NCBI GenBank assembly: GCA_947626075.1
Contig: CANQQW010000016.1
Coordinates: 1-32,203, forward strand
Origin: an uncultured Clostridia bacterium
GTDB lineage: Bacteria > Bacillota > Clostridia > UBA1381
Direction: 5' to 3'
Length of the DNA: 32,203 nt
This document shows, in pieces, positions 7,511 to 16,932 of this stretch (position 1 is the first letter of the stretch; each line of letters starts with the position of its first letter). The position numbers and the translations under genes were made by a program. The notes under the pieces were generated by a model. That model made no database searches, had not been told where the DNA came from, and saw nothing but the letters and a program-made list of their open reading frames with translations.

Positions 7511-8722
7511 ATGGCAAAAATCCCGATGAAAACGCCGCTCGTCGAAATGGACGGCGACGAAATGACAAGAATAATATGGAAGATGATTAAGGACATACTC
7601 CTTACGCCTTACATCGACCTAAAAACCGAGTACTACGACCTCGGTCTCGAGCACCGCAACGCGACGAACGACCAAGTTACCGTTGACAGCGCGAACGCGA
7701 CAAAGAAGTACGGCGTCGCGGTAAAGTGCGCGACCATAACACCGAACGCCGCGAGAATGGACGAGTACGACTTAAAGGAAATGTGGAAGTCGCCCAACGG
7801 TACTATAAGAGCTATGCTCGACGGCACGGTTTTCCGTACGCCGATACTCGTAAAGGGCATAACGCCGTATATCCCGACGTGGACGCAGCCTATCACGATT
7901 GCGCGTCACGCTTACGGAGACATTTACAAGAACGTCGAAATGCAGGTCAAGGCGGGAAGCAAGGCGGAGCTTGTGACGACCGATAAGGACGGCAACGAAA
8001 CGCGCGAGCTTATATACGATTTCGCGGACGAGGACGGCATCATTCAGGGCGTACATAACCGCGACAAGTCGATTGCGAGCTTCGCGAGAGCGTGCTTCAA
8101 CTACGCGCTCGATATGAAAAAGGATATTTGGTTCGCGACTAAGGATACAATTTCCAAAAAATACGACCACCGCTTTAAGGATATTTTCCAAGAGATTTTT
8201 GACGCTGAATACAAGGAAAAATTCGACGCGGCGGGAATAGAGTATTTTTACACGCTCATTGACGACGCGGTTGCGCGCGTTGTGCGCTCGAACGGCGGCT
8301 ACATATGGGCGTGCAAGAACTATGACGGCGATGTCATGTCGGACATGGTTGCGACGGCTTACGGCTCGCTCGCGATGATGACCTCGGTTCTCGTTTCGCC
8401 CGACGGCATTTACGAGTACGAGGCGGCTCACGGCACGGTACAGCGCCATTATTATAAACACCTAAAGGGTGAAAAAACCTCGACGAACTCCGTTGCGACG
8501 CTGTTCGCGTGGACCGGCGCGCTCCGTAAGCGCGGCGAGCTCGATGCACTGCCCGAGCTTGTAAACTTCGCCGACTGCCTCGAAAAGGCGACGGTACAGA
8601 CGATTGAGGACGGCGTAATGACCGGCGATTTGTATCTGCTTTCAACGCTTGAAAATAAGCAGAAAGTCGATACCGAAGCATTTCTCAGGGCAGTGGACGA
8701 CAGGTTGAAAAAGCTGTTGTAA
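7511..8722 (+). CDS. icd: NADP-dependent isocitrate dehydrogenase (type II, eukaryote-like)
   Basis: Oxidatively decarboxylates isocitrate to 2-oxoglutarate in the cytoplasm, feeding glutamate synthesis. At 403 aa it belongs to the homodimeric subfamily close to human IDH1, not the E. coli Icd type. Visible motifs are the substrate loop [17 protein letters not shown], the metal-binding [16 protein letters not shown], and the NADP-recognising [10 protein letters not shown] (Arg and His as in IDH1), followed by [16 protein letters not shown] 7511 follows AAAGGA by ten bases. It is monocistronic: its own promoter upstream, a strong terminator after it. Confidence 0.96.
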   Translation: MAKIPMKTPLVEMDGDEMTRIIWKMIKDILLTPYIDLKTEYYDLGLEHRNATNDQVTVDSANATKKYGVAVKCATITPNAARMDEYDLKEMWKSPNGTIRAMLDGTVFRTPILVKGITPYIPTWTQPITIARHAYGDIYKNVEMQVKAGSKAELVTTDKDGNETRELIYDFADEDGIIQGVHNRDKSIASFARACFNYALDMKKDIWFATKDTISKKYDHRFKDIFQEIFDAEYKEKFDAAGIEYFYTLIDDAVARVVRSNGGYIWACKNYDGDVMSDMVATAYGSLAMMTSVLVSPDGIYEYEAAHGTVQRHYYKHLKGEKTSTNSVATLFAWTGALRKRGELDALPELVNFADCLEKATVQTIEDGVMTGDLYLLSTLENKQKVDTEAFLRAVDDRLKKLL

Positions 8723-8734
8723 AATTGTAGCAAG

Positions 8735-8761
8735 CAAAATCCCCTCTCCGAGGGGATTTTG
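8735..8761. terminator. Intrinsic terminator after icd
   Basis: CAAAATCCCCT (8735-8745) and AGGGGATTTTG (8751-8761) form a perfect 11-bp stem around a 5-nt loop, 12 nt after the icd stop. The stem carries its own U-run. Confidence 0.85.
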
Positions 8762-8767
8762 TGATAT

Positions 8768-8965
8768 ATTAGGGCTGTCGAGGGCGCCAGCCCCTACGAT
8801 GAAAATTCAAAAAGTGGGCGTAGGGGACGGCGCCTCGACGTCCCGCTAGCCTTCCCCTTGAGGGGAAGGGGGACCGCCGAAGGCGGTGGATGAGGTGTAG
8901 CCGCGCAGCGGCGTTGTAGGGGCGACCATTGGTCGCCCGCGGGCGGCGAATCGCCGCCCCTACAC
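8768..8965. repeat. GC-rich mosaic of palindromes (REP/MITE-like)
   Basis: This gene-free stretch is built of nested inverted repeats. GTCGAGGGCGCC..GCCCCTACG pairs with CGTAGGGG..GGCGCCTCGAC (about 8777-8840). CCTTCCCCTTGAGGGGAAGG follows, then CCGCCGAAGGCGG, then a block bounded by TGTAGGGGCG and CGCCCCTACA (about 8916-8964) holding GGGCGACCATTGGTCGCCC and GGGCGGCGAATCGCCGCCC. From memory, very similar modules occur in many copies in gut Clostridia genomes. It has no coding capacity, and its GC content is far above the flanks. Confidence 0.7.
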
Positions 8966-8994
8966 AAACGCGCGCGGTAGAATGTTATGCATAC

Positions 8995-9022
8995 AAAAAA
9001 ACGGCTTTGCGCCGTTTTTTTT
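8995..9022. terminator. Bidirectional terminator after the nitroreductase
   Basis: AAAAAAACGGC (8995-9005), loop TTTGC, GCCGTTTTTTT. It begins right at the nitroreductase stop (minus strand) and has T-runs both ways. Confidence 0.85.
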
Positions 9023-9023
9023 G

Positions 9024-9527
9024 TTACAGTACCTTTACGCGCGTTTCGTCGTAGAAACCGCGCATGGCGGGCTCCTCGTCCGGCACGCCGACAACGATCA
9101 GCGCGACCGGCGTACTCGTGAGACCAAACGCTTCCTTAAACTTCGGCGTTCTCTCCTCGCCCGGATAAATACCGCACCAGCATGAACCGTAACCGAGCTC
9201 GGTGCATTGGAGCAGGATATTTTCAATCGCCGCGCCGCAGTCCTGCGGGAAGAAGCCCGACGCTATACCCTCCTGCAGGTCGGGTCTGCCGCATACGAGA
9301 ATACCTATCGACGCCGCGGCAAGATGCTTCGCGTATGGGTGAATATCAAGCGCTTTTTGCTTCGCTTCATCACTCCTAAGCACCACAAATTCCCAAGGGC
9401 GCGTATTGCACGCGCTCGGTGCGCACATCGCCGCCTCCAGTATCGTTTTAATATCCTCGTCGGGAATTTGCGCCGCCTTGTACTTACGCACGCTTCGTCT
9501 CGCTCGTATCGCTTCGCTTACATTCAT
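9024..9527 (-). CDS. Nitroreductase-family FMN oxidoreductase
   Basis: A 167-residue flavin-dependent NAD(P)H oxidoreductase. The N-terminal AIRARRSVRKY is the FMN phosphate-binding motif of the family. APSACNTRPWEFVV and the late GYGSCWCGIYPGE glycine-rich segment are also typical. The small size and lack of extra domains do not allow a substrate to be named; the family acts on nitroaromatics, quinones and related compounds. It is a single gene between two terminators, with AGGTATGT upstream of the ATG as a modest ribosome binding site. Confidence 0.9.
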   Translation of the reverse strand: MNVSEAIRARRSVRKYKAAQIPDEDIKTILEAAMCAPSACNTRPWEFVVLRSDEAKQKALDIHPYAKHLAAASIGILVCGRPDLQEGIASGFFPQDCGAAIENILLQCTELGYGSCWCGIYPGEERTPKFKEAFGLTSTPVALIVVGVPDEEPAMRGFYDETRVKVL

Positions 9528-9616
9528 TTTACATACCTCCCGAAAATTTATAATCTGTCTATATTATATACCGCCCCAAATCAAAATGCAATAACCGATA
9601 CGCTCAGCGCGCATAC

Positions 9617-9648
9617 AAAAAAACGGCTTCTTTTTGAAGCCGTTTTTT
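9617..9648. terminator. Terminator of the ribosomal operon after rplQ
   Basis: AAAAAAACGGCTTC (9617-9630), loop TTTTT, GAAGCCGTTTTTT (9636-9648). On the minus strand it lies about 10 nt beyond the rplQ stop and closes the long S10-spc-alpha transcript. Confidence 0.9.
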
Positions 9649-9657
9649 AATATTATT

Positions 9658-10002
9658 TTAGTCTACAAGCTCAAGAATCGCCATAGGCGCGCTGTCACCG
9701 CGGCGCGGACCCGTCTGATAAATTCTTGTATAGCCGCCGTTTCTTTCGGCGTACTTGGGAGCAATTTCATTGAAAACCTTTGTTACAACGTCTTCTTTCG
9801 TAATAAACTCCAATGCCTGACGACGAGAATGTAATGTGTTCGCTTTGCCAAGAGTAATCATCTTTTCAGCCATACTCTGAGTTTCCTTTGCTCTCGTCAA
9901 AGTAGTTTCTATTCTACCCGTTTCCAAAAAGCTTGTTACGAGATTACGCAGCATAGCTTTTCTCTGGCTTGTTGGGCGATTTAACTTTCTTGTTCCCGGC
10001 AT
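9658..10002 (-). CDS. rplQ: 50S ribosomal protein L17
   Basis: L17 of 114 aa, the normal Gram-positive length. It opens [17 protein letters not shown], carries [16 protein letters not shown], and ends in the conserved [30 protein letters not shown] lies seven bases before the ATG. Last gene of the cluster, directly after rpoA and before the operon terminator. Confidence 0.98.
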   Translation of the reverse strand: MPGTRKLNRPTSQRKAMLRNLVTSFLETGRIETTLTRAKETQSMAEKMITLGKANTLHSRRQALEFITKEDVVTKVFNEIAPKYAERNGGYTRIYQTGPRRGDSAPMAILELVD

Positions 10003-10018
10003 AACCGTTACCTCCTAT

Positions 10019-10969
10019 TTAATCTTCTTCTTTTTTAAGGTAAAGACCTAAACCATTCAATTTGTTTATGACTTCTTCAAGCGACTTTCTTCCCAGGTTT
10101 CTTACTTTCATCATGTCCTCCTCGGACTTGTTGGTAAGATCCTCGACCGTATTGATAGCCGCGCGCTTCAAGCAGTTGTATGAACGAACCGACAAATCAA
10201 GCTCCTCGATAGTCATTTCAAGAACCTTTTCTTTCTTGTTCTCTTCCTTTTCAACGATTATTTCCGCGTTCTTCGCGTCGTCCGAAAGGTCTACAAACAA
10301 TGAAAGCAGGTCGTTCATTATCTTAGCGGCAAGCGACACCGCCTCGTCCGGCTTAATAGTACCGTTTGTCCAAACTTCAACCACAAGCTCTTCTCTGTCC
10401 GTATACTGACCCACACGAGTGTTTTCTACTGTATAATTCACCTTGGTCACAGGAGTATAGATAGAATCCACAGGTATCACCCCGATTATGGGCTGTATAC
10501 TCTGCTTGTTCTGCTCCGCGCTGACGTAACCTCTGCCCTTTGACAAAGTAATCTCAATATAAAGATTAGCGTCATCGTTAAGCGTCGCGATATGAAGGTC
10601 GGGATTGAATATTTCAACGTCATCATCACGCTTTATATCGCCCGCCTTTATTTCCTGCGCGCCTTTTGCCTCAATATAAACGGTCTTGGGGAGGTCGCCG
10701 TGAATTTTAAGTGCAAGCTTCTTGATGTTAAGAATAAGCTCCGTAACATCCTCCGTAACTCCGGGTACTGTCGAAAACTCGTGCTGCACACCCTCAATCT
10801 TGATTGACGTGGCAGCCGCGCCCGGCAAAGATGAAAGCAAAATCCTGCGGAGCGAATTGCCGAGCGTGGTACCGTAGCCGCGCTCAAGCGGCGATACAAC
10901 GAATTTGCCGTATCTGCCGTCCTCGCTCATTTGGGCGCATTCTATATTTGGCTTTTCCATTTCTATCAT
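10019..10969 (-). CDS. rpoA: RNA polymerase alpha subunit
   Basis: Alpha subunit (316 aa), which dimerises to start polymerase assembly. The N-terminal domain shows [28 protein letters not shown]. An acidic, lysine-rich linker (about 225-250) leads to the C-terminal domain with [22 protein letters not shown] and [11 protein letters not shown], which contacts UP elements and activators. ATG 10969 follows AGGAGG by about 8 nt. Upstream is a 108-nt gap after rpsD containing a small hairpin (GGAAC..GTTCC), which could be a local control site. Confidence 0.98.
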   Translation of the reverse strand: MIEMEKPNIECAQMSEDGRYGKFVVSPLERGYGTTLGNSLRRILLSSLPGAAATSIKIEGVQHEFSTVPGVTEDVTELILNIKKLALKIHGDLPKTVYIEAKGAQEIKAGDIKRDDDVEIFNPDLHIATLNDDANLYIEITLSKGRGYVSAEQNKQSIQPIIGVIPVDSIYTPVTKVNYTVENTRVGQYTDREELVVEVWTNGTIKPDEAVSLAAKIMNDLLSLFVDLSDDAKNAEIIVEKEENKKEKVLEMTIEELDLSVRSYNCLKRAAINTVEDLTNKSEEDMMKVRNLGRKSLEEVINKLNGLGLYLKKEED

Positions 10970-11077
10970 TTCAGAACCCTCCTTTAAAATCTGAGTCGAA
11001 TCAGGAACCTATCTTGTTCCGCTTCAAAACAACTCTTTAAAACATATATATATCCACTTACCGAGGGTGACATATGA

Positions 11078-11671
11078 TTATTTAGAATAAAGTTCGACAA
11101 TAAGATGTTCCTCTACCTCGTAATCAATGTCTTCTCTTGTAGCCAGCGCAAGAACCTTGCCTGTAAGCGTATTCTTGTCCATTGAAAGCCACTTTGGAAT
11201 AATTCTGTTCGCGTTTGTTTCAACAATTTCCTTAATTCTCACCGAGTTCTTACTCTTTTCCCTTACCGAAACCACATCGCCGGGCTTTACAAGGTACGAA
11301 GGAATGTCAACCTTCTTGCCGTTCACCGTGATATGACCGTGATTAACTATCTGTCTTGCTTCTCTTCTCGTGTTTGCAAGTCCGAGCCTGAAAACAACGT
11401 TATCAAGTCTCGACTCCAAAATTTGGAGAAGCATCTCACCTGTGATACCCTGTCTCTTAGTCGCCATAACGTAATACTTTCTGAACTGCTTCTCAAGTAC
11501 GCCGTATATAAACTTAACCTTTTGCTTTTCGTTAAGCTGCAAGCCGTATTCGGACTGCTTTCTTCTTCCCTGCTTCGGTGTTCTGTTCGACGACTTGTCA
11601 ATACCCATTGTGGCGGGGTTAATGCCCAAAGTCTTGCATCTCTTTAAAACGGGTTGTTTGTTTACTGCCAT
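11078..11671 (-). CDS. rpsD: 30S ribosomal protein S4
   Basis: Primary 16S-binding protein (197 aa). It has the S4 RNA-binding domain ([36 protein letters not shown]) and the conserved end [11 protein letters not shown]. The N-terminus ([17 protein letters not shown]) has only one cysteine, so it is the zinc-free form. AAAGGAGG precedes the ATG. S4 often regulates its own operon; no specific site is identified here. Confidence 0.98.
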   Translation of the reverse strand: MAVNKQPVLKRCKTLGINPATMGIDKSSNRTPKQGRRKQSEYGLQLNEKQKVKFIYGVLEKQFRKYYVMATKRQGITGEMLLQILESRLDNVVFRLGLANTRREARQIVNHGHITVNGKKVDIPSYLVKPGDVVSVREKSKNSVRIKEIVETNANRIIPKWLSMDKNTLTGKVLALATREDIDYEVEEHLIVELYSK

Positions 11672-11702
11672 GCTCTTTTTCCTCCTTTACAATAATATAC
11701 AA

Positions 11703-12101
11703 TCAGACTCTTCTGCGCTTCGGCGGTCTGCATCCGTTATGAGGAATGGGCGTTACGTCCTTAATCATCGTAACGTCAAGACCTGTCGCCTGCAAAGCTC
11801 TTATGGCTGCCTCACGTCCGGCGCCGGGACCCTTTACGTAAACCTCAACTGTTTTCATGCCATGCTCCATAGCCGCTTTTGCCGCCGTTTCCGCGGCTGT
11901 CTGCGCGGCGAACGGAGTGCTCTTTCTCGATCCGCGGAAGCCTAAACCACCGGCGCTCGCCCACGATATAGCGTTACCGGCTGTATCTGTGATTGTAACT
12001 ATTGTATTGTTAAAGGTTGAACGGATATGAGCCGCTCCTTTTTCAACGTTTTTTCTGTCACGACGTCTTGTTCTTGTCGTTCTCTTTGCTACCTTAGCCA
12101 T
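11703..12101 (-). CDS. rpsK: 30S ribosomal protein S11
   Basis: S11 of 132 aa, lining the mRNA exit path on the platform. Diagnostic stretches are [37 protein letters not shown] and the end [27 protein letters not shown] precedes the ATG, 17 nt after the rpsM stop. Confidence 0.98.
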   Translation of the reverse strand: MAKVAKRTTRTRRRDRKNVEKGAAHIRSTFNNTIVTITDTAGNAISWASAGGLGFRGSRKSTPFAAQTAAETAAKAAMEHGMKTVEVYVKGPGAGREAAIRALQATGLDVTMIKDVTPIPHNGCRPPKRRRV

Positions 12102-12118
12102 TTAGTTTAGTCCCTCCT

Positions 12119-12487
12119 TTATTTCTTCTTGCCCGCGATTGTCCTCGCCGGACCCTTACGGGTTCTCGCATTGTTCTTAGTGTTCTGTCCCCTTACCGGC
12201 AGACCCTTTCTGTGACGGATACCTCTGTAGCATCCGATTTCCATAAGACGCTTAATATCAAGCGCTATCTGGCGGCGAAGATCACCCTCCACCGTGTATT
12301 CCGCGTCAATAACCTCTCTGAGCTTACTTACGTCGGACTCCGTAAGGTCCTTTACTCTCGTGTCGGGATTAACTCCTGTCTTTTCAAGAATTTTCTGTGA
12401 GCTGCTAAGTCCAATGCCGTATATATAGGTAAGACCAACTTCTACTCTTTTTTCTCTCGGTAAGTCAACACCTGCTATTCTTGCCAT
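12119..12487 (-). CDS. rpsM: 30S ribosomal protein S13
   Basis: S13 of 122 aa in the 30S head, contacting the P-site tRNA and the B1 bridge. It opens [25 protein letters not shown] and ends in the basic tail [30 protein letters not shown] precedes the ATG. It is separated from rpmJ by about 256 nt, the longest gap inside the cluster. Confidence 0.98.
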   Translation of the reverse strand: MARIAGVDLPREKRVEVGLTYIYGIGLSSSQKILEKTGVNPDTRVKDLTESDVSKLREVIDAEYTVEGDLRRQIALDIKRLMEIGCYRGIRHRKGLPVRGQNTKNNARTRKGPARTIAGKKK

Positions 12488-12639
12488 ACTTTTCTACACC
12501 TCCATAAAAGATATCATCAAAAAATTTAATAGTGTTGTATTTTTTTAACCTCTTCAAGCTACCCTTTTTTTCGGGTCAGCCGCGCTTGAATAAGTCATAA
12601 ACAAATTCTGCGGTAATATATCGTTCCTCCGGCAACTGT
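12488..12639 (-). other. rpmJ-rpsM spacer beyond the palindrome
   Basis: On the transcript this spacer holds a possible hairpin, TTCAAGC..ACCC / GGGT..GCTTGAA (about 12553-12590), and a 19-codon frame (TTG 12635 to TGA 12576; reads LPEERYITAEFVYDLFKRG) without a clear ribosome binding site. An alternative 14-codon ATG frame overlaps it. Neither can be called a gene. The rpsM ribosome binding site is at the far end. Confidence 0.4.
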
Positions 12640-12743
12640 TAAAAAGTTCAGATTTGAGTGCAGATCGGATTTTCTTGACTGCCGCCGCGTACTTGTGTAC
12701 GCAAGGTAGGCAAAAAATCCGATATGTGCCAAATATGGACTTT

Positions 12744-12746
<3 letters not shown>
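12640..12746. repeat. Long imperfect palindrome E5 (rpmJ/rpsM gap)
   Basis: The left arm AAAAAGTTCAGATTTGAGTG..CGGATTTTCTTG pairs with the right arm, whose reverse complement is AAAAAGTCCATATTTGGCAC..CGGATTTTTTGCC. The apex is a perfect GCGTAC-TTGT-GTACGC (12687-12702). The rpmJ stop TAA (12744-12746) forms the first bases of the right arm. The outer arm is almost identical to that of E4, and the apex to that of E2. No U-tract follows on the transcript. Confidence 0.85.
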
Positions 12747-12878
<132 letters not shown>

Positions 12879-12892
12879 TCAGTTCAAGTTTA

Positions 12893-13111
12893 TTACTTGG
12901 ATCTCCATGTGATTCTGCCTCTGGTAAGGTCATACGGGCTCATTTCAAGCGTCACCTTATCACCGGGCAGAATCTTTATGAAATTCATTCTCAGCTTGCC
13001 TGAAATATGTGCCAGCACCTGATGCCCATTTTCAAGCTCTACTTTAAACATTGCGTTCGGCAGGTTTTCCACAACCGTACCCTCTAATTCCAATACATCA
13101 TCCTTAGCCAC
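12893..13111 (-). CDS. infA: Translation initiation factor IF-1
   Basis: IF-1 of exactly 72 aa, binding the 30S A site during initiation. It is a single OB fold: [39 protein letters not shown], and the end [12 protein letters not shown]. The true start is GTG 13111, seven bases after AGGAGG. The ORF-track start at 13144 adds 11 residues with no ribosome binding site and is wrong. Confidence 0.97.
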   Translation of the reverse strand: MAKDDVLELEGTVVENLPNAMFKVELENGHQVLAHISGKLRMNFIKILPGDKVTLEMSPYDLTRGRITWRSK

Positions 13112-13151
13112 GTTACATCCTCCTATTTTCGTGATACGCTCCAAAGAAATT

Positions 13152-13409
13152 TTAATTAAATTCCGACAATGCTTTTCGCACCTCAGAGTTGGTAACCTTT
13201 CCCGCTGTCTGCAATTTATTCCGTATAAATTCAGAAACGGTGTTACTGCCCTGCAAATGCTTGAGCTTTTTCTTCTTGGGACGGTCTACCTTTCTAAGTT
13301 CCCCGTTCGCGAGATACGCGTAATCGCCCTCGCGCGAGATAACTATAAATAAATCTCCCTTGTCCCGTCCCGCTATGGAACGGACTATTGACCCCTCTAT
13401 AATTTCCAT
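13152..13409 (-). CDS. KOW-domain RNA-binding protein (L14e/L6e/L27e-like)
   Basis: An 85-residue protein with an N-terminal KOW motif ([29 protein letters not shown]) followed by the basic [15 protein letters not shown] and a short helical tail. Proteins of this type are found between map and infA in many Clostridia and are annotated as ribosomal L14e/L6e/L27e-like. Its function is unproven; a ribosome-associated RNA-binding role is inferred from the KOW fold and the setting. It starts 10 nt after the map stop with AAGGAGTATGG upstream. Confidence 0.88.
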   Translation of the reverse strand: MEIIEGSIVRSIAGRDKGDLFIVISREGDYAYLANGELRKVDRPKKKKLKHLQGSNTVSEFIRNKLQTAGKVTNSEVRKALSEFN

Positions 13410-13419
13410 ACCATACTCC

Positions 13420-14166
13420 TTACAGCGTTAATATTTCATAACCGTCTTTTGTAATCAATACGGTGTTTTCATAGTGGGCCGACAGGCTTCCGTCGTCGGT
13501 TACGACCGTCCAGTCATCGTCAAGCACCGCCACCTTGTACGTACCCGCGTTGACCATAGGCTCAATCGCGAGCGTCATACCGGCCGCAAGCTTTACTCCG
13601 TGACCCGCCCTGCCGAAATTCGGTACGCTCGGATCCTCGTGAAGATTTTGACCTATACCGTGACCCACAAGGTCGCGGACAACGCCGTAGCCGTGCTTTT
13701 CAACATAATTCTGAATAGCTGACGAAACGTCGCCTAATTTGGCACCGTGCTTCAAGTACTTAATTCCCTCAAAAAAGCTTTCGCGCGTCACATCTATAAG
13801 CCGCTGCGCCTCATCGGAAATCTTACCGACCCCGAACGTACGCGCCGCGTCGCTGTGCCACCCGTCAAGGACAGCGCCCATATCTATACTGATTATGTCG
13901 CCTTCCTTTAAAACAGCCTTTTTACTCGGAATCCCGTGTACAACCTCGTCGTTTACCGACGCGCATATACTTCCCGGAAAACCGTTGTAATTAAGGAAAT
14001 TAGGCTTGGCACCCTTTGAAACAATAAAATCATGCGCTATTTTATCGAGCTGCGCCGTATTCACGCCCGGCTTTATATGCTTTTCGAGAAGCTCCAAAGC
14101 CTCTTTGGTGACTTTTGCCGACGCGCGCATTTTTTCGACTTGCTTTGCGGATTTAACCGTTATCAT
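13420..14166 (-). CDS. map: Methionine aminopeptidase, type I
   Basis: Removes the initiator methionine from new proteins. Length is 248 aa. The dinuclear metal site is visible: IDMGAVLDGWHSDAARTF (two Asp), GHGIGQNLHE (His), AIEPM (Glu) and HYENTV (Glu). The ATG lies 3 nt after the adk stop, with its ribosome binding site GAGGTG inside the adk 3' end, so translation is coupled. It lacks the N-terminal zinc-finger extension found in some homologues. Confidence 0.97.
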   Translation of the reverse strand: MITVKSAKQVEKMRASAKVTKEALELLEKHIKPGVNTAQLDKIAHDFIVSKGAKPNFLNYNGFPGSICASVNDEVVHGIPSKKAVLKEGDIISIDMGAVLDGWHSDAARTFGVGKISDEAQRLIDVTRESFFEGIKYLKHGAKLGDVSSAIQNYVEKHGYGVVRDLVGHGIGQNLHEDPSVPNFGRAGHGVKLAAGMTLAIEPMVNAGTYKVAVLDDDWTVVTDDGSLSAHYENTVLITKDGYEILTL

Positions 14167-14169
14167 AAA

Positions 14170-14808
14170 TCACACCTCAAGTCCGAGAGCCTTGGCAACA
14201 TTAGCCGTGGTATCTTCAAGCTTTTCCTCGCCCTTGGCGGTAACAAGAAGTCCCAGCTTGTCATAATATGCCTTTATCGGTTCTGTCTGCTCGTGATAAA
14301 CGTTAAGTCTGTTCTTAATCGTTTCGGGGGTATCGTCGGCGCGCTGTATGAGTTCACCGCCGCACTTATCACATTTACCCTCCTGCGCGGGCTTATTGGA
14401 AATTACATTGTACGGAGCGCCGCACTTTGAACATTCGCGTCTCGACGAAAGCCGCTCGACAATTTTCTCATCGTCCACTTCAAGCGACAGCACCTTGTCT
14501 ATCCTTACGCCCGACTTTGTAAGCGCCTCCGCCTGAGCTGTCGTACGCGGAAATCCGTCGAGGATAAATCCGTTCGCGCAGTCGGGCTTGGCAAGTCTTT
14601 CCTTTACAATTTTAACTATTACGTCATCGGGGACAAGCTTGCCCTCGTTGATATATCCCTCCGCAAGCTTGCCGACCTCTGTCTGTTCCTTGATAGCGGT
14701 TCTGAGCATAACTCCCGTCGAAATTGTGTCAATGCCCAGACGCTTCGATAAAATCTCGCCCTGAGTGCCTTTTCCGGCTCCCGGAGGTCCCATTAATACT
14801 AAATTCAT
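14170..14808 (-). CDS. adk: Adenylate kinase, zinc-lid form
   Basis: Interconverts ATP plus AMP with two ADP. The P-loop GPPGAGKGTQ is at residues 7-16 and the AMP site includes GFPRT. The lid carries four zinc-binding cysteines (126, 129, 146, 149), the usual Gram-positive form. I choose ATG 14808, preceded by AAAGGGCGG, which gives 212 aa. The ORF-track start at 14853 adds 15 residues that run back into palindrome E4. Confidence 0.97.
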   Translation of the reverse strand: MNLVLMGPPGAGKGTQGEILSKRLGIDTISTGVMLRTAIKEQTEVGKLAEGYINEGKLVPDDVIVKIVKERLAKPDCANGFILDGFPRTTAQAEALTKSGVRIDKVLSLEVDDEKIVERLSSRRECSKCGAPYNVISNKPAQEGKCDKCGGELIQRADDTPETIKNRLNVYHEQTEPIKAYYDKLGLLVTAKGEEKLEDTTANVAKALGLEV

Positions 14809-14851
14809 ACTATTCAAACCGCCCTTTCTGCATTGGATATAATTATTTTTC

Positions 14852-14956
14852 AAAATTTCAGATTTGAGCGCAGATCGGTTATTTTTGCGAGCGGTGCCGT
14901 ATTCATATACTGCCCCGAGCGAAAAGAGCCGAGGTGCGCCAAATATGGAATTTTTA
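14852..14956. repeat. Long imperfect palindrome E4 (secY/adk gap)
   Basis: The left arm AAAATTTCAGATTTGAGCGC.. pairs with the right arm, whose reverse complement is AAAAATTCCATATTTGGCGC. Pairing continues through TCGG..TTTTTGCGAGCGG against CTTTTCGCTCGGGG to the apex GTAT-TCAT-ATAC (14899-14910). The secY stop TAA (14954-14956) lies in the outer arm. CAGATTTGAGYGCAGATCGG is shared with E5, with one difference in 20 nt. No U-tract follows. Confidence 0.85.
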
Positions 14957-16273
14957 TTCCAAAAAGCCCTTGTAGTGCCTCATCGTCATCTGCGATTCTA
15001 TCTGCATTACGGTTTCAAGCGCAACGCCTTCCATAATCAGAAGCGACGTACCGCCTATCTGCAGCGACGATATATTGAATACCGCGCCCACGATTACAGG
15101 CAGTATGGCTACGACCGCAAGGAAGAACGCTCCCACAAGATTAAGTCTTGACGAAATCTTGTGAATATAGTCGCTCGTCGGCTTGCCCGGTCTGATACCC
15201 GGAATATATCCGCCGTTCTTCTTCATATTATTCGCAAGCTCAATCGGGTTGAACTGGATTGAAGAATAGAAATACGTGAAGAAGAGTATAAGGAGCGCGT
15301 AAAGTACCGCGTATACAACACTGGTCCACCATTCCGACGCGAATCCCGCCGACAAACAGCCGAGGATATAATATCCGATACTCGGACTCTGCGGCATATT
15401 ACCGCCCGAAAGCAATCTTACGATTGTCGCGGGGAACGCCATGATCGACGACGCGAAGATGATAGGCATAACGCCGCCCGCCGCGACTTTGATCGGGATA
15501 TTTGTACTCTGACCGCCGTACATCTTTCTTCCGACAACTCTCTTTGCGTACTGCACAGGTATTCTGCGCTCCGCGTCCGAGAAGAATACAACGAATGTGA
15601 TAGCGGCTATCGCGACAATAACAACCGCGGCAACGAAGATAAGTCCGCCCGCCGTGATGCCGCTGCCAAGCTTCTGATTATACAGATTGTAAGCCGACAT
15701 CGGTATTCTCGAAACGATACCCGCAAAGATGATCATCGACACGCCGTTTCCGAGACCTTTTTCCGTAATAAGCTCGCCCAGCCAGATGATAAACGCCGTA
15801 CCCGCCGTGAACGTAAGCACGATTACGAAGAACGTAAGCACGCTCGGATTTGTGATTGCGCTTCCCATATTGTAAAGCGTCACATACAGTCCCGCGCCCT
15901 GAATAAACGCGAGCGCGATACCGAGGTATCTTGTTATCTTGTTGAGCTTCTTTCTTCCCTCCAAGCCTTCTTTCGCAAGACGTTCAAGCGAAGGAATGGC
16001 AACGGTAAGAAGCTGCACTATAATCGACGCGTTGATGTAAGGTGAAACACCCATCGCCATAACGGTAGCGTTTGAGAACGCGCCGCCCGTAAACACGTCA
16101 AACAGGCTGAATAAGTCTGTTCCCTGACCGAGGAACGCCTGCATAGCCTCCGAGCTCAAATACGGTACGGGGATGTGCGCGCCGAATCTGAATACGATAA
16201 GCATCATTAACGTGAAAAGTATTCTGCGTCTTAAGTCGGGGATTTTCCATGCGTTTCTTAAAGTCTGAAGCAT
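14954..16273 (-). CDS. secY: Protein translocase subunit SecY
   Basis: Channel subunit of the Sec translocon (439 aa) with ten predicted membrane helices. It opens MLQTLRNAWKIPDLRRRILF. Family markers include GAHIPVPYL, GVSPYINASIIVQLL, GLGNGVSMIIFAGI and the cytoplasmic loop NPIELANNMKKNGGYIPGIRPG. It starts 1 nt after the rplO stop with GAGGTG as ribosome binding site. The last codons and stop run into palindrome E4. Confidence 0.98.
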   Translation of the reverse strand: MLQTLRNAWKIPDLRRRILFTLMMLIVFRFGAHIPVPYLSSEAMQAFLGQGTDLFSLFDVFTGGAFSNATVMAMGVSPYINASIIVQLLTVAIPSLERLAKEGLEGRKKLNKITRYLGIALAFIQGAGLYVTLYNMGSAITNPSVLTFFVIVLTFTAGTAFIIWLGELITEKGLGNGVSMIIFAGIVSRIPMSAYNLYNQKLGSGITAGGLIFVAAVVIVAIAAITFVVFFSDAERRIPVQYAKRVVGRKMYGGQSTNIPIKVAAGGVMPIIFASSIMAFPATIVRLLSGGNMPQSPSIGYYILGCLSAGFASEWWTSVVYAVLYALLILFFTYFYSSIQFNPIELANNMKKNGGYIPGIRPGKPTSDYIHKISSRLNLVGAFFLAVVAILPVIVGAVFNISSLQIGGTSLLIMEGVALETVMQIESQMTMRHYKGFLE

Positions 16274-16274
16274 T

Positions 16275-16715
16275 TTATATCACCTCTGCCTTTCCGCCCG
16301 CCTTTTCAATCTTTTCCTTGGCGGACGCGCTCATCTTGGCAACTTTAACGTTAAGCTTCTTTGTAAGCTCGCCTCTGCCTAAGATTTTTACGCCGTCAAG
16401 CGTCTTGCTGATGATACCGCTTTCCTTGAGTACCTCAGCCGTAACGTCGCTTCCGTCCTCGAGCTTGTTAAGCTCCTCCACGTTGACAGCGACATACTGC
16501 TTAGCAAATATATTCTTAAAACCACGTTTAGGAAGTCTCCTGTAAAGGGGCATCTGTCCGCCTTCAAAGCCCGGTCTCACTCCGCCGCCGCTTCTGGCGT
16601 TTTGTCCCTTATGACCTTTACCCGAAGTTTTACCTGTTCCGCTTCCGATACCTCTGCCCACTCTCTTGGGAGCAAACTTTGAGCCTTCAGCGGGCCTCAG
16701 TTCGTTTAAGTTCAT
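16275..16715 (-). CDS. rplO: 50S ribosomal protein L15
   Basis: L15 of 146 aa. Start at ATG 16715, nine bases after AGGAGG; the ORF-track start at 16748 lies upstream of that site. Family markers are [13 protein letters not shown], the glycine-rich [19 protein letters not shown] and [18 protein letters not shown]. It assembles late onto the 23S core. Coupled to secY, which begins 1 nt downstream. Confidence 0.97.
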   Translation of the reverse strand: MNLNELRPAEGSKFAPKRVGRGIGSGTGKTSGKGHKGQNARSGGGVRPGFEGGQMPLYRRLPKRGFKNIFAKQYVAVNVEELNKLEDGSDVTAEVLKESGIISKTLDGVKILGRGELTKKLNVKVAKMSASAKEKIEKAGGKAEVI

Positions 16716-16734
16716 TTTGCTGCACCTCCTTACT

Positions 16735-16914
16735 TTAGTTTTCTTCAACTGTTACAAGGTGAGAAACCTTGTTTATCATTCCTCTTATCTGAGGTGTGTC
16801 GTTATGTTCAACGACGCTTCTTATTTTCTTAAGTCCAAGAGCCTCAACCGTCGCGATTTGATCTTTCTTTCTGCCGATTGTACTCTTGACTAACGTTATC
16901 TTTAACTTAGCCAT
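16735..16914 (-). CDS. rpmD: 50S ribosomal protein L30
   Basis: Missing from the ORF track (59 codons). The minus strand reads [59 protein letters not shown]. The ferredoxin-like L30 core and the [19 protein letters not shown] stretch are diagnostic. ATG 16914, TAA 16735-16737; AGGAGG is about 11 nt upstream. It sits between rpsE and rplO as expected. Confidence 0.97.
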   Translation of the reverse strand: MAKLKITLVKSTIGRKKDQIATVEALGLKKIRSVVEHNDTPQIRGMINKVSHLVTVEEN

Positions 16915-16932
16915 TGTCCATGTGCCTCCTTA

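Noticed and set aside
7772-8461. 229-aa minus-strand ORF inside icd
   Set aside because: Antisense shadow of a highly conserved enzyme gene; no start signals.
8989-9630. Shared GCATACAAAAAAACGGCTT at two terminators as a mobile-element pair
   Set aside because: The match is short, mostly the A-run and stem of two similar terminators; nothing between them looks mobile.
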